Assembly: GCA_022578965.1 (NCBI GenBank)
Contig: MU400541.1
Location: forward strand, 186,001 to 250,000
Direction of reading: 5' to 3'
DNA from: Xylaria sp. FL1777
Lineage: Eukaryota; Ascomycota; Sordariomycetes; Xylariales; Xylariaceae
DNA length: 64,000 bases
Shown here: piece by piece, positions 1 to 12,290 of the stretch
Layout of the letters: each line of letters starts with the position of its first letter
Numbering within the stretch: the first letter of the stretch is position 1
Translations under genes and position numbers: made by a program
The notes under the pieces: generated by a model
Database searches by the model: none
What the model was told of the DNA's origin: nothing
The model's input: the letters and a program-made list of their open reading frames with translations, nothing else

Positions 1-2
1 TC

Positions 3-2105
3 AGTCGACCTTCGTCCGCTCCTGAAAGGGATAGCTCTTTTGAGCTTCACAGAGGTCATCACGAAGAAAATAGTCGCGTATTAGTGCATGAAGGAATCTT
101 CATACGCACCAAACATTACAAGTATGGGACGTGGTATGGTCCTGGATCCCTATACTATTTCATCAGGCGTGTAAACGATTTTTTGAACTCAACCATGCCT
201 CAAAGCCGTTCAATTAATCTGATGCTTCCCGACCCTGAGGAAAGTTTATTTGATGAGCCGGTTCAGAATGGTGTCGGCAGCCAGAATAGTCCTGCGGTTC
301 CCGCTATTTGGAATGGCCTATTCACCACAGGTGACGCGCTAACACCAACGCAGGAAGAGTACGTATTTTGTCCGTGTTTATTTTCCCTTCACTCTTTGAT
401 AGAATTTGCCCTTCCTGTTCATATTTCTACTAGCAATATAGGAATCGCAAGCTGGGATCTGTGAATTAGGGGTTTTGACTTTCAATCTCAAAATAGGTAT
501 TTTATCAGCCTATACTGGCATTCCTATCACACCACCCTTTTCGTGCTTGATGAGACCGCGTTCAAAGAGCAATACAATTCCTTATGGACAACGAAGGGCC
601 AAGAGCGCAAGCCTTCCGCACTCGTCGATATCATTATTGCACTATGCGTGCAATACGGTATGGCATCAAAACCTGGCCTTAGTTGTAACTCGACATGCGC
701 TAAAGTCGATGGCCGTGACCCAACCCTGATTAGTCGATGGTATTTTCAACGCTGTCAAGCACTGCTTGCCAGTCAACTAGAAACTCCTACCTTAACTACA
801 TTACAATGTCAGATCTTATCAGCAGCATATCTCTGTTGTGGGTGTTTCCCCAACATGGGAGATAGTGCTTGTGCCTTAGCAGTAAGGACAGCCTATATGC
901 TAGGTCTTCATCTCGAGCCACCATTAGATATGCCAAAACGACAGAGAGAGATACGAAAGCGCTTGTGGTGGGCGGTGTACATCCAAGATAGCAAGTTCAG
1001 TATGAAACTCGGCCGCCCATTTCTAGTAGACCCTTCAAACGCTACTTGTAATCTGCCGGGAGATGATCGAGAGGAGGCACAATCTTCTGGTTCTCTTTTC
1101 ACTCCTGTTGGAGACAGCGTTACGTGGCTCACCTTCAACGTTGAACATATTAAACTCTTTCAGTCATTCCGGGCAGCCTACAACGCGTTCTACAGGGGAC
1201 CCGGTGCTATCAGCATCTTCATTGATGACGCTGATAAGGACGTGTCAGAGTCAATTGAGTCTCAAGCAAACTTCATGATTCCCTATTTAGAACGCATAGA
1301 AGACTGGATAGAGGGGGTGCCGGAGACTCTCACGACGAAGCGCTCTAACGATGGGATCCGGTTTTCAACTGATGGTTCCTCACTTGAAATTGAAGAGTTT
1401 GCATCTCTCTGGCTGCAACGACAACGGCTGCTGCTAGAATTGACATATCATCATTTATCTATAAACCTCTATCGTCCGTTCATCCGGTTCGGCATTTGGT
1501 CCGCAAACACTCCAATTGCAGACAAGAACGCTACGCAGTGCGCCGCTCACGCGATAACCCTGACTCATGCTATGCATCATGTCATCGAGTCAACGTCCAT
1601 TCTCCAAGGATGGAATGAGGCGTTCCAGTGGCAGTGGAATGCCACGGTGTCTCTCTTAGGCTTTTTATTTGCTTACCCGAGTCACCCTCTGAGCCCGATT
1701 GCGTGGACCGCAATTGACCTCTCTTTCGCCGTATTTGAGATGTTTGGGAAAAGCCTGGCCGCTGCGGCTAAGGCAGTGAGCATCACGCGGGATCTCAGTG
1801 CCCAAGTCGATCTGCTCACCAAGCGAAGACTCGGCTTCGATAATTCGATTCCAACCCAACAGGAACAGCCCCGATCCCAAGAGGGCCTCCAATTAGAATT
1901 TGAGAACTCAACTGGTAATCCCACGTGTGGAAGTTCAGACGAAGTGAACACAGGCTTAATTCATGGTCTGCTATCTCAATCAATGGACATGGCTTATTCT
2001 GTTGACGCGCAACAGTTCGAGATGCTACCATGGCCTGACGTCAATAGCTACCAAACTTCTCAGTGGACAGATACTTACTGGAACTGTAGTTTGATGATAG
2101 ACTAA
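3..2105 (+). CDS. Fungal-specific transcription factor, 5'-truncated by the window
   Basis: The reading frame is open from base 3, so the start and the expected N-terminal Zn2Cys6 cluster lie to the left of the window. Exons are 3-358 and 497-2105; the 138-nt intron (donor GTACGT, acceptor AATAG) restores the segment EEYFISLYWHSYHTTLFVLD, typical of the start of the fungal_trans middle homology region (PF04082). That gives 654 visible residues. The signature RLWWAVYIQD...LGRP near bases 960-1020 is the hallmark of this family. The C-terminal third is poorly conserved and Gln/Ser/Asn-rich, as in activation domains. It is likely a nuclear DNA-binding regulator. Its convergent neighbour is an alcohol dehydrogenase and an NRPS-like reductase follows, so a pathway-specific role is possible but inferred. 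The specific target is unknown. Confidence 0.88.
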
Positions 2106-2783
2106 GATAGAACCTAGCTTACCACCGTACAAAATGCCTCAAGTTGAACCGTTTCGTCTATGTCGGTGGCGGCTAGGTATGAGCCGATTACGTTTCCATC
2201 CCTAGTACTTCCACACTGGTTTATGCCTTACGTATTGTATAGTTTGTTTGTTTTCTGAGAACGTATGTTCGGGAGGTTATAATATGCATAGAGAAGACAC
2301 ATTAACGAATCTCTATTCAATTTACCTTTAACGTTAGCTCTTATACTCCGTCACTTCTTACTTATATACTGCAAAATAGCAACTAGAGCGCTCATATACC
2401 TATTATTTTCAACATAGTCGCCTTACAATGACAACACAAGCTAGTCGCTACAGGACCGGTGGCAGCCCCTGAATGGCTCATCTGGCTTAGTCATGCTGCC
2501 CTAGATAGTAGGGGCCCTGTCTTTTCATTTTTTTTTTTCTCGCGATGTCTTCAACTTTAGCAACCACTACTAGCCAGAGAGTCTTCATTACTTAGTTTCT
2601 TGATTCGTGTTCTATTTGATTGTTTCATCTCTCTTATAATTGCTTAGGTATACTTAGAAGCGTGGGATGTAGCTTATCTCCCTGTCTATGCAGCGGGGAA
2701 CTATCCGGTAAGGTATCCTCATTCCATTCCAATGCTCAGTTTTACGGGCCCTCTTGCATAAACTCGTCTAAGGTTATGAAGTC
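2106..2783. other. Convergent spacer, no gene seen
   Basis: This spacer lies between the 3' ends of the regulator and the alcohol dehydrogenase. It holds a run of T near 2526-2538 and AT-rich stretches that could serve as 3' processing signals for both genes. No supported reading frame was found. Confidence 0.5.
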
Positions 2784-4025
2784 TCACCCCTGAGCTATCA
2801 AAACTGCTCTCAGGTGGATATCGCCACGCTTTAGCTTTTCAAACGCATCCTGGATGCCTTCTTCCGTCATGGGGAAGGTCTCTGTTGTTGGCTTGATGTT
2901 GTGCAAGGCCGCAAAAGCTAGCATCTCGCGATGAATATTCCTTGACGCGACAAGAGACCCCTGAATTGCGATACCCTGGAACAATATGGGTGGGTATGGA
3001 ATCTCCAGGTTGCCGCTTGGCATGGAAAGGGGATAAATGGTAGACCCGGGTGCCATGATAGGCAAGATCAAGTCCCAGTTTGGCTGGGCTGATGTAGTCA
3101 CGAGGAGCCGGTTAATTAGCGTTGACACTTCAAGCTTATTCTTGCCCTTGATGGCAATGAATTCGTGAGCTCCCAGTTTAAAAGCATCCTCCTTCTTAGA
3201 TATAGAACCCGAGAGTACTATCACTTTGTTTCCCCTCTTGGCCGCGAACTGGATGGCGAGATGGCCCAAGCCACCAAGCCCTATTACTAGAAAAACTTTA
3301 GTCATCTCCCGCTGCCAATGGCTAGAAACCCAGGGAAGAATGTCAGGTTTGGTGGCATATTGCCAAAGTATTTGACACTCACAATATAGAGATACGTACT
3401 GCCAATCGTTTCGGTCGGTTGGATATCATAAGCTTGCAGAACAGCAAAGACAGTAGCACCAGCGCACTGCAGTGGTGCAGCGTCAATGTCACTCATGCTA
3501 TCGGGGATTTGATGCAGAAACGCTTCTCGGAAAACTGCGTGGGAGGCGAAGCTTCCTTGGTCCAAGTCTTGGCTGCCGTACATCGAACGCTTAGAGCAGT
3601 ACGTCTCCGTTCCGGTCAAACATTGACGACAATGGCCGCAGCTGTCGTGCTCATAACCAAAGCCCACGCGATGACCTCTTCTGAGATACATGCAATTAGG
3701 CCCCACGGCTTCGACGACGCCAACACCCTCATGGCCGAGGACGATGTCCTGGTGAACCTATTTTGATCCGTTGGTTATGTTTATGATTTGGACTATGGCG
3801 GGAAACGTTGTCTTCTTACATAGTGAAGGTCTATCTGCGTTGGGGCAATCGTTAGTAGATTTCCCTGGCATCAGCACCAGATGATTGCAACTGACCTGTC
3901 CCACAGAGACCCGATGCAGTGATCTTCATCAATACCTGATCGCCCGTGAGCATATCGGGCTTCATTGTCGTGCTTTGGACAGGTATGCCGGCTTTGGAGC
4001 CTTTGAAAACAGTGAATGAAACCAT
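2784..4025 (-). CDS. Zinc-dependent alcohol dehydrogenase (MDR/CAD-like)
   Basis: Four exons read on the minus strand: 4025-3896, 3830-3820, 3757-3400 and 3286-2784, giving 333 aa, near the usual length for this class. Exon 2 is only 11 nt; with introns 3831-3895 and 3758-3819 it restores CGTDLHYVHQDIVLGHEG, which holds the catalytic zinc ligands Cys41, His56 and Glu57. Structural zinc ligands Cys87, Cys90, Cys93 and Cys101 follow. Intron 3287-3399 restores the Rossmann motif GLGGLGH at about residue 169. The family oxidises alcohols or reduces aldehydes with NAD(P)H, usually in the cytosol. The neighbouring adenylation-reductase enzyme would release an aldehyde, so reduction of that aldehyde is an attractive but unproven role. 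The start at 4025 is the first in-frame ATG before a sensible MDR N-terminus. Confidence 0.9.
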
Positions 4026-5527
4026 AATCAAGATAAGTAATGATGACTGTTTGTCAAGTTCACTGTCTAAGGGTTATTTCCACTTTCAAGCTTTAGACTG
4101 AAGTTTGGTGGATAGTTGATCCTGTTGCTTGAAGTTGCATCTTCAACATTAGCCATATTTATATATGAAGTACTGTGGGTTCCAAATTAGCTCACCCCCT
4201 TCGCAATACCTAGCTCGTCCGGCAAGCACCTACATAGGTACCTAGTTTACCTGTATAATAGATTTCTAATCACGATGACAAAATGGCGCTTCAACCTCAA
4301 CACCACCTTCGGTGTAATGGCTAGAGCTAGACAGAAAATGCCAATTACTATTTATGGCAGACCGAAACCGTTCATTGCTACACGGATCCTAGTAATATTA
4401 ATCGATGAGGGCCCAAACCATGTCTACCAGCCCGAAACAATAGACAGTTTCGTTCTCTCAAATACTGCGCGGTAAAGTGAGCTCATTCCGTGAAGATCTA
4501 GAATCTACCGTTCCACTCGGAGTTCTCCTGGCTGGACGAGCCCCTATTCCAGAAACTCAAGCAAACTCCGCTGGTACTCCAGAGACTCAAACTCCGGAAC
4601 CCCTGTCCACTTATTCTATCTCCTCTCGCACCTCATCCTGCACGGAATTTTAGTCAGCTAGAGTAGCATTTTTAACATACAGCCGAAGCGCTCGACTGAA
4701 TTTTATCTCCCGCAAACCAAAGTTCCATCTACCTCACAGACCCCAGCGTCACGCGCTACATGCGGACCTCAAAGGAAGGGTGGTGCTTATTAAGGGTGCA
4801 GAATGTTGGAGATACTTGCGCCGCAGACACTTGCCGGCATTGGGTACACATGCGCCCGAGCTCTCGTTAGGCTACTATGTGAAGCCTGTGCATTATTCCA
4901 CCCAAGTTCCGATTAGGTTGAGTGCATTTTGCATGGTCTAATAGATCGAGGGTGGCACGGTTGGCTCGGATTGAGCTATACGCGTCAATCAACTTCATAT
5001 TGAGATCATCAACTCCACTTTACTGGGATGAATGGTTCTCATGTAATGGAATCTCGCGCACTCTTGGATCATTAGATCCGAATATAGAACTCTATAGGTA
5101 GTCCGCCGCTAGGGAGATCCATAAAGATATTAGATCACGGTACCGTATGAATAAAAACTTACCTTGACAACATTTAGGAGTCCAATGCAAGACCTGCGTC
5201 TTGTTAATCTAGAACTCCGAAACTCCAAGGTGGTATATGACTATTACACTCTTCGAAATGACGAGACAGGATAAAAATATATTCTAGACTTTGACGATAC
5301 AATGTCGCAATCTTGGGACATGACTCAGTTGCATTCCAAAGTCATATTTGTAAACCTGCATGACGATTGACTGAGAAACGGCCTTCAACCCAGGAAAGAG
5401 TTTATAATACATCTAGGACTTTACGAACAAGTCATCTTTCGAACGTAGCAGATTAATTTCCTAGTTAATTTACTATTATTACATTTCCTTAGACCCCAAA
5501 AACTATCTGACTTCTGCAACACTTTAA
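4026..5527. other. Divergent promoter region of the ADH and NRPS-like genes, no gene seen
   Basis: These 1.5 kb separate the divergent starts of the dehydrogenase and the adenylation-reductase gene and probably carry both promoters. A short imperfect direct repeat around 4547-4600 (two versions of CCAGAgACTCAA...ACTCCG) is visible. A 66-codon frame at 4275-4475 has no recognisable features and is not called. Confidence 0.5.
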
Positions 5528-8500
5528 ATGGCACACCTCACGAAGGAAAGGGTCAAGCAGCTATATAGCACCTTTGGGGAGCTGAAGGTCTTGGACGATA
5601 TCATCCGCTATCGTGCCGCCGACGCCACTCAAGTTCCTATATTGGGGTATCCTAAGAATGACAATGACCTGACCGATTATGAAAAATTCACTGGTCAGCA
5701 ACTTGACCTCTTCATTGATGGAGCTGTAAACTACTTCATTGCCCAGGGTCTAAAGCCTGTAAGGCCATGCAAAACTGTCAGAAATAGGTGGTGAATACTG
5801 ATTCCATCTCTCGTCTAATCTAGGGCGCAAGGGAGGTTGTCGGAATTTTCGCTCAATCTGATGTCGACTATGTTGTCAGCTTCTTCGCGCTGAGCCGCTT
5901 GGGTTGTACTATTCTATGTTTATCTCTACGTCTCGCACCCGTGGCTATCATCGATCTCCTAAAGCAAACCAACTGCAGGATCGTAGTCCATGGAGACTCA
6001 CCGCAGATCGTGGAGAACCTGATTTCTGTTGAGCAAGAGAGACCTTTGACGAAAATATCTATACCGGCTCGTTCCCAATATTCGGCGCCTCGGACGAATA
6101 ATGCGACTTCCTTTTCAAGACAAGTCGATAGAGATAGCGAGACTCATGAGGTCGCCTTGATTATGCATAGTTCAGGCTCTACGGGACTGCCCAAGCCTAT
6201 TTCCTTGACCCATCAAGCTCTCTTAACCCATCCTCTCCAGGGCGCAGAAATGAATAACTTCGCCGTTCTTCCACTCTATCATATCTATGGCCTATCCACT
6301 ACACTGCAAGCGATGTACATGCGAAAGACAGCTAATCTGTTTAGTGCCCGCCTACCGATTACGACAGAGAACCTTCTTGTAGCGACAGAGGTCGTGAAGC
6401 CTGAGGTCATCCATGTTGTGCCTTACTCTCTTGGGCTGCTGGCGGAACAAGACAGGGGAATGGAAATCTTGAAGTCCGCTAAAATGGTAACAGCTGCTGG
6501 TGCGCGAACTCCAGACGAGCTCGGCGATCGTTTGGTAAAAGAAAACGTTCGTGTTGGGGTGGTTTTTGGGTCGTAGGCTGCTCCCGTCGTGGTACTTGAT
6601 GGGCTAGTACTAAGTTCTATTAGCACGGAAGCTGGACTTCTTGGTGATACAATGCGCCGTGAAGAAAACGATGACTCCTGGAATTATGTGCGCATTTATG
6701 CCAACGTTCGAGAGCACATTCTCATGGATCCGATCGGGGATAACGAATTCGAAGCGGTTTACCTTCGCAGCCATCCTGGACTTTTCAAGTCAACTTCTAA
6801 CGAAGACTGGCGTTCAAGGGATGTTTTCATTCCCCATCCGACCATTCCCGACGTATGGAAGTACGTCACTCGCCTTGACGACAGAGTCACCTTGAGCAAT
6901 GGTGAAAAAGTCTTGCCACTCCCAATCGAAGGCTGCATACGCGAAAATGAGCTCGTTCGCGAAGCAGTTGTTGTTGGCATAGACCGAGCCCTTCCTGGGG
7001 TGTTACTTTTCCGGGCGCAATCAGCTGATAATCTCTCCGATGATGAATATCTGGACGCGGTTTGGCCCACGATTGTAGACGCTAACTCTCGTGCAGAGGG
7101 GTTCTCACAGATCAGCCGGTATATGGTAGCCGTTATACCCTCGAACGTGAGTTATCCTAAAACTGATAAGGGTGGCATCATCCGTGCACGAGTATATCGT
7201 GACTTCGCCGACACAATCGATGAGTTGTATGAGAAGCTTGATGACGGCCGCGAAGGCACTCTCAAGCTGAGTCTGCCTGATCTCGAAGTATTTCTTAAGA
7301 AGACATACGAAGACCTAATGGACACTTCGATATCTTCTGTTGATGCTGATTTCTTCAACGCCGGAATAGACAGCCTCAATGCCATCCAGATGAGACGAAT
7401 AATCCAGAAGACGCTTTATCTAGGTGGCCATCGATTAAGCAATAACGTGATCTACGAGCAAGGAAATATCAAATTGCTGGCAAACCATCTGTATCGTCTA
7501 GCCCAGGGCCTAGGAAGCGAGGAAGAAGATGGAATCACCGTCATGCGTAAACTCATTGACAAATACTCTGCATTTGGAGAAGTTGCCGTACGTCCCTCCT
7601 TATTGAGTAGGAGAAAGGGATCAATTCAAGCTGACAGGAATACAGATCTTAACTGGTGCTACTGGCTCGATAGGTGCGCATACACTGGCCCAGATGGTTG
7701 CGAAGAGACATATTCGAAAAGTCTACTGCTTCGTCCGAGGAGCAGACCCGATGGGTAGGGTCCTAGAATCCTTGAAGCTACGTGGTTTAAAGTTGTCGTC
7801 TCCCGAGAAGGTTGTGGCCATCTCCGCCAACTTCAGTCTTGAAGATTTCGGGCTTGGAGAAGCGCTTATCGAACAATTCAAGAACGAAGTATCTCTAATT
7901 GTTCATCTGGCCTGGCCTGTCAACTTCAATATCCATCTTCAGAGCTTCGAGCCTCAGCTGGCGGGATTGAATTGGCTCTTGGCGCTTTCGCTCACAGTTC
8001 GTCGTCCAGAACCTGCTCGCCTCTATTTTGCATCGTCTGTCTCGACGGCAGAGAACACGCCAGCACCAGCCACCATTTTAGAAGCACCAATTGTCGACTT
8101 TAATCAAGCCACACCTATGGGGTATGCTCAATCCAAGTTGGTCGCGGAGTACATGATAATCAATGCCGCCCGTGCTGGGGCACGGAGTTACGTGCTACGG
8201 ATTGGGCAGGTCGTGGGAGATCTGGAAAATGGACAGTGGAATGATGCTGAGTTTGTGCCGTCTATGTTCCGATCGGTTCTCTCCTTAAAAGCCCTGCCGA
8301 TCCTCAATGAGATGGTTTCATGGCTGCCAGTGGATACGTTGGCCAGGGCTTTCCTGGAAATCGATGACACTTTGCGATCATCGCCCAGGCCGCACGTCAT
8401 AGATCGTGTCAACCCTCCGGTCTTCTACAACATGGTGAATCCCGATACATTCTCTTGGGATAGGCTTCTCCAGGCGCTCAAAGAAGCTGGACTAGATTTC

Positions 8501-8806
8501 GAGGCCGTATCTTTCGCTGATTGGTTACAACTGCTGAGGGACGATGCTGCACGCGGCAACGAGAAGTACAACCCAGCCGTGAAGCTTCTCGGCTATTTTG
8601 AAGATCGATATAAGTCGAACCTCGGCGACGAACCGAATGGGACTAACGGGACTAACGGAAGTGAGTCTGGCGGTATCTCATGGGACACTAGAATACTGCA
8701 GCGGGACAGTGGTACCATGCGGACACCACCAAAGATCATTGAGGATGGCTACGTGAAAAAGTTTATTTCCAAGTGGCTCCCTGTCTGGACCAGGACTGCC
8801 TCTTAA
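5528..8806 (+). CDS. NRPS-like adenylate-forming reductase (A-T-R)
   Basis: Exons 5528-5758, 5824-6572, 6624-7587 and 7646-8806 give 1034 aa; introns are 65, 51 and 58 nt. Each junction restores a conserved motif: KPGAREVVGIFAQSD, VFGSTEAGLLG and EVAILTGATGSIG. The stop codon seen at 6574-6576 lies inside intron 2, so the gene is intact. The adenylation domain has HSSGSTGLPKP (about residue 190), LPLYHIYGLS, FGSTEAG (326-331) and a C-terminal lysine in YPKTDKGGIIR. The carrier motif is AGIDSLNAIQ, with the phosphopantetheine serine at 577. The thioester-reductase domain starts at TGATGSIG (651) and has Tyr808 and Lys812 of the SDR-like YxxxK. By family, it activates a carboxylic acid, loads it on the carrier and releases it reductively as an aldehyde or alcohol. 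The substrate is not readable by eye. No condensation domain is present. Confidence 0.93.
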
Positions 8807-9430
8807 GTGCTAGCTGCAGAATTGAGGTGGTTAACCGAGTTACGGATTTTATTATTATGCAATGGGTCTGATTCCTTTAGTAACGAACATTAGATAAAAT
8901 ATACACGGACTACTTCCCAGTCAGTGACAATAGGCAATAAATCTGTGCTTTGAGATGCAATTCATCAATGCCAATTGTCGCTTATTAACTTCCCCTAAAT
9001 AAATCGGAGTTGGGAGAGATGGCGAAACTTGCGGGTAGATTGACACTCAATGGATGAATAAGAATTTTCAGCTTCTCGGTAGAATAGACTTGGTCCCATA
9101 TTAGAACTCCGGGTTACTGATCTATTATTCTAGTCTTGTAAATATTCAAGTATCTACTTAAACTCATATAATATTTTTTTTTATCTCGTCGCATGTCCTC
9201 AGTAGCCAATCCAATAGGCGTCTACTTTGACGTCGACAGTCTCATGGGCTCAAGTATGCGCTTATTGTGTTTCAAAACACGGCGAGCTAGCCCATGTCAT
9301 CGAAAAAATCACTGAGTTTTATGTTCGATCGGCTTAATGGCGCGCATGCTTGATATTGCAATGCTCTATAGCCGATTCTCGAGCTCATAGGCACCACCTT
9401 CGTAAAGCTTCACTACTTCGCCGACGTTTC
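8807..9430. other. Convergent spacer, no gene seen
   Basis: Spacer between the 3' ends of the A-T-R gene and the GFA-family gene. It is AT-rich with a T run at about 9174-9181. No supported reading frame. Confidence 0.5.
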
Positions 9431-9935
9431 CTAGGTGTCCGCGACAGAATATGCTGGTCCTAGCTTGTTCTTCCCATCGACAGGTTTGAAGTGTAAGTCC
9501 TTCATGAGTTCTTCGATCTCAACAAATGTTCGTATCTTTTGCCTGTTGTTAGATTGATTTGCTCCTCAAACGCCTGCTTCGTTTGCTGCGTGATTCCCAA
9601 CTTACGTTGACGGCAGTAACCTCCCTCTCAACATCTCGATCCGACTCGGAAAAGTCGATGAGTATGCTGGTCCCGCACGTTGGGCAGAACCTGTGGGATT
9701 TCTTTGCATTGCCAAATCGGTAGGACGCCATGTGAAGCTCGCCAGAGACAAATACCACGTCTTCGCATCTGGGGTATACAAGTAGGTAGCCATTTTTGGT
9801 ACAAATCGAGCAGTTGCAAGATACAATTTTTGAAGACTTGATGTCCTGTATTGTTACGGAGAATCGGACCATGCCGCAGTGGCAATTCGCATTATACTTC
9901 TTCTCATTGGAAGAGGCTGATGGATCTGATGACAT
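9431..9935 (-). CDS. GFA/CENP-V domain zinc protein
   Basis: Two exons, 9935-9606 and 9535-9431, joined across a 70-nt intron (GTAAGT donor, AAAAG acceptor), give 144 aa ending AYSVADT. The junction restores AVNIRTFVEIEEL, the normal end of the fold. Zinc-ligand cysteines are seen at CHC (18, 20), CNCSIC (40, 42, 45) and CPTC (84, 87), the standard pattern of the glutathione-dependent formaldehyde-activating enzyme/CENP-V family (PF04828). Fungal members are mostly uncharacterised small cytosolic proteins; a few relatives act on formaldehyde-glutathione adducts or other carbon-sulphur chemistry. Its position beside an aldehyde-producing enzyme is suggestive, but no direct link can be read from the sequence. 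Confidence 0.9.
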
Positions 9936-11440
9936 CGTGCTGTTTGGAATAGCAGGTTGCGAATCTTTAGATAGCGATTTACCGTAGGCCTAAAGGAAGA
10001 AAGAAAGGGACAAGGGCTGACAAGGTGCATCGAACGGCGTGTTAAATTTACGGAAATTTATACCAACTCGGCGAACTGTTAGGCTACACTGCATAGAAAG
10101 AGGAGCAACACTGCGCCATTACTACCAACTGACCTTGGAGTCTTGTATATTATATTAGGTCTAATTCTACCGCATCCGTCAGTCGTGGTTTTTAGGTCAG
10201 GGTATGTATACGCTATTCAGTACCTAGCAGTTAGTTGGATATAGTCAGCCAATCAAATGTTGCAAATGAATGCGAAAACTCCAAAGCCACCCCCTATTCA
10301 CCGCGCCACAGCAACACCAGCCCAGATTTTGAGAGCACTATTCAGCATCGATCGACTAAACTTTAGGAAACGATTTGATAGATGAGCCGCCTAGAGCTAC
10401 GCGCTTCTATATCTCAAATTAAAGCCTTTCCACCATACACGTTTGAATTTGAAAGACTGTCGGTTTGTTTATAGTGTAGGGGTGTTACCCCTTTAGTTCC
10501 CGCAGCTTACATGTAGTGTCATCAACGAGTTGTGGCTTGCTTGATTTTCATTCACATTTATCCGGACAAAAACCCGTCACAAGAGCGTTGAAATAGCTAG
10601 ATAATGAGTTCCATACCCTTCATTGATTGTATAGGAGATTATATTGTCCGAAGGTCTCGCTTTTCTTAACCAATTCCATTCATGCATTATATCTGTCATC
10701 ACTGTGCCGGAAGCATAGGCAACTGAGGCTGGGAGACGCAATTAAGAAACAGCTTATTGGAGAAGATCATGGCGTTATAGACGTTCTTCTGCTGCTAAGA
10801 ATCGTCATCTTGTCTATACTGAGGCGCAGAACAACATCATGAAGTACGTGGGGAGCTTAGATTGTCTCTATGAAATAAGCTTAGCTATGAGCCGGACAAT
10901 TAGAGGTTGTATTATCAATATTCGGCTTCTGAGGTCTCGCGTTATGACTTAGTAGGGACATTCCATTACCTAAAACCTGAAGATGTATTTATATCCATAA
11001 CCTTTCTAACGTATTGTTTTCAGCATAATAATATGCAATTAGGCATCTTATTCCCAAACTCGTTCTTCCGTGACCAGCAGGGGAACGGGTGATTAACTAA
11101 TCGTCATTAGACAAGCGGGTGAACGAACCCTACTCAAAAAGACGGATGCGAGATTCAGAAGAAAGCAGATAGTATTTCTAGACTTAAACAGGTTTTGGGG
11201 TGCTAATAGATCAGAGAAGATTCACCGAATTCAGGTAGAAATAAGTCGTGTAGCTAGAAAGTAGGAGCCTTATCTACTATATTGTATTGTATATCCAAGA
11301 GCGGAGATTTACATTGAGATTAAAGATGTCAAACTTGCCCTTAATCCGCTTAGCACCAGTTCAAGCATCCATCGAAGAAAAGACCCACGGTAGACTTCCG
11401 TAAGTCCAACGTCGAGCGGTGCGTGCCACCCATGGGCCAT
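9936..11440. other. Gene-free spacer
   Basis: About 1.5 kb of moderately AT-rich sequence upstream of the GFA gene and downstream of the DUF1264 gene. Short frames at 10627-10842 and 10907-11092 show no conserved motif, signal peptide or splice context. Nothing else is recognised. Confidence 0.45.
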
Positions 11441-12290
11441 CTATTTGCGGATTAGTTCCGCCGTCGAAGAGGACGGGAACTCAGTGCTGACTGTTTTGTT
11501 CACAATGTCGAATGACAGTGCGTAACCGTATTTCCAACTATCCGCTCCAGCCAAAACTTCATTAGGGACGATGTCAGCGCGCGACCCCTTAATCTCGGTG
11601 GTGTTTGTGCCAAAAAGACTGTCGCGCTCTAGGACAAAGTCGGGTGTAATCTGGTCGTCATGCGTGAAGCCCATGACAAGCTCAGGGACACCGACTGGGT
11701 ATGGGGCGTCCTTCTGATCATACCGCCAAGTATGGATCGTCTTTCCATACGTGTTCACGAGGACATCTTTCATGATTGTATGGTCAACCGCATCAGGGAG
11801 ACCGGGTTCGACGAGGAATCCGCTGGTAACCTCATACGAGTGACTGTGCCATAGTTGACGTTCTTTAAACTGTGTTAATAGGGTCCCTCCCCAGGCTTGT
11901 AGATACAGAGTTATCAGTACCTTCATAATCCAAAGTCGCGAAAGCATCCTCGGTGATGATGTATTCAATTCCAGCAAGGTGTGCCGGGGTCGTCGCGGTA
12001 TTATACACTACGCATTGGAGCATATCGTCTCGAATTATGACGCAGTAATGGTTCGCGGAAACCTCGTAGTCAGTATCTTCGAGGATTTGGTGTCAATATA
12101 CTTCCAATACGAACGGCACGGAATCGGGACTACGAAAGGGTTACTTACGGCCCGAGACGAAGTGAAACCCGTTGAGAAAGAGGACGGTGCCCTCAGGGCC
12201 AGCTAGGCCAAATGGCAGTGTTGCAAATATGCTCGTTGGGAAGAGGGCCATCAGGCCCATGAGAGGCAGAAAGAATTTGGGCGAACACAT
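11441..12290 (-). CDS. Predicted secreted DUF1264/oil-body-associated-protein-like protein
   Basis: Three exons, 12290-12149, 12076-11921 and 11862-11441, give 239 aa; introns are 72 and 58 nt. The first junction restores SGHTDYEVSANHYCVIIRDD and the second TLDYEERQLWHSHSYEV. The body matches the OBAP/DUF1264 family: ANHYC near the start, a central AGIEYIIT, the WHSHSYEV box and YGKTIHTWRYD. The N-terminus (CSPKFFLPLMGLMALFPTSI) looks like a signal peptide, so export or entry to the secretory pathway is predicted. Family members are associated with plant oil bodies and are widespread, but unstudied, in fungi and bacteria. Function here is unknown. Both acceptors (CGAAG, TAAAG) are weaker than the fungal consensus, so exon edges carry some doubt. 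Confidence 0.82.

Noticed and set aside
4275..4475. 66-codon plus-strand frame in the ADH/A-T-R spacer
   Set aside because: No motif, no signal peptide, no splice context, and it sits in a divergent promoter region.
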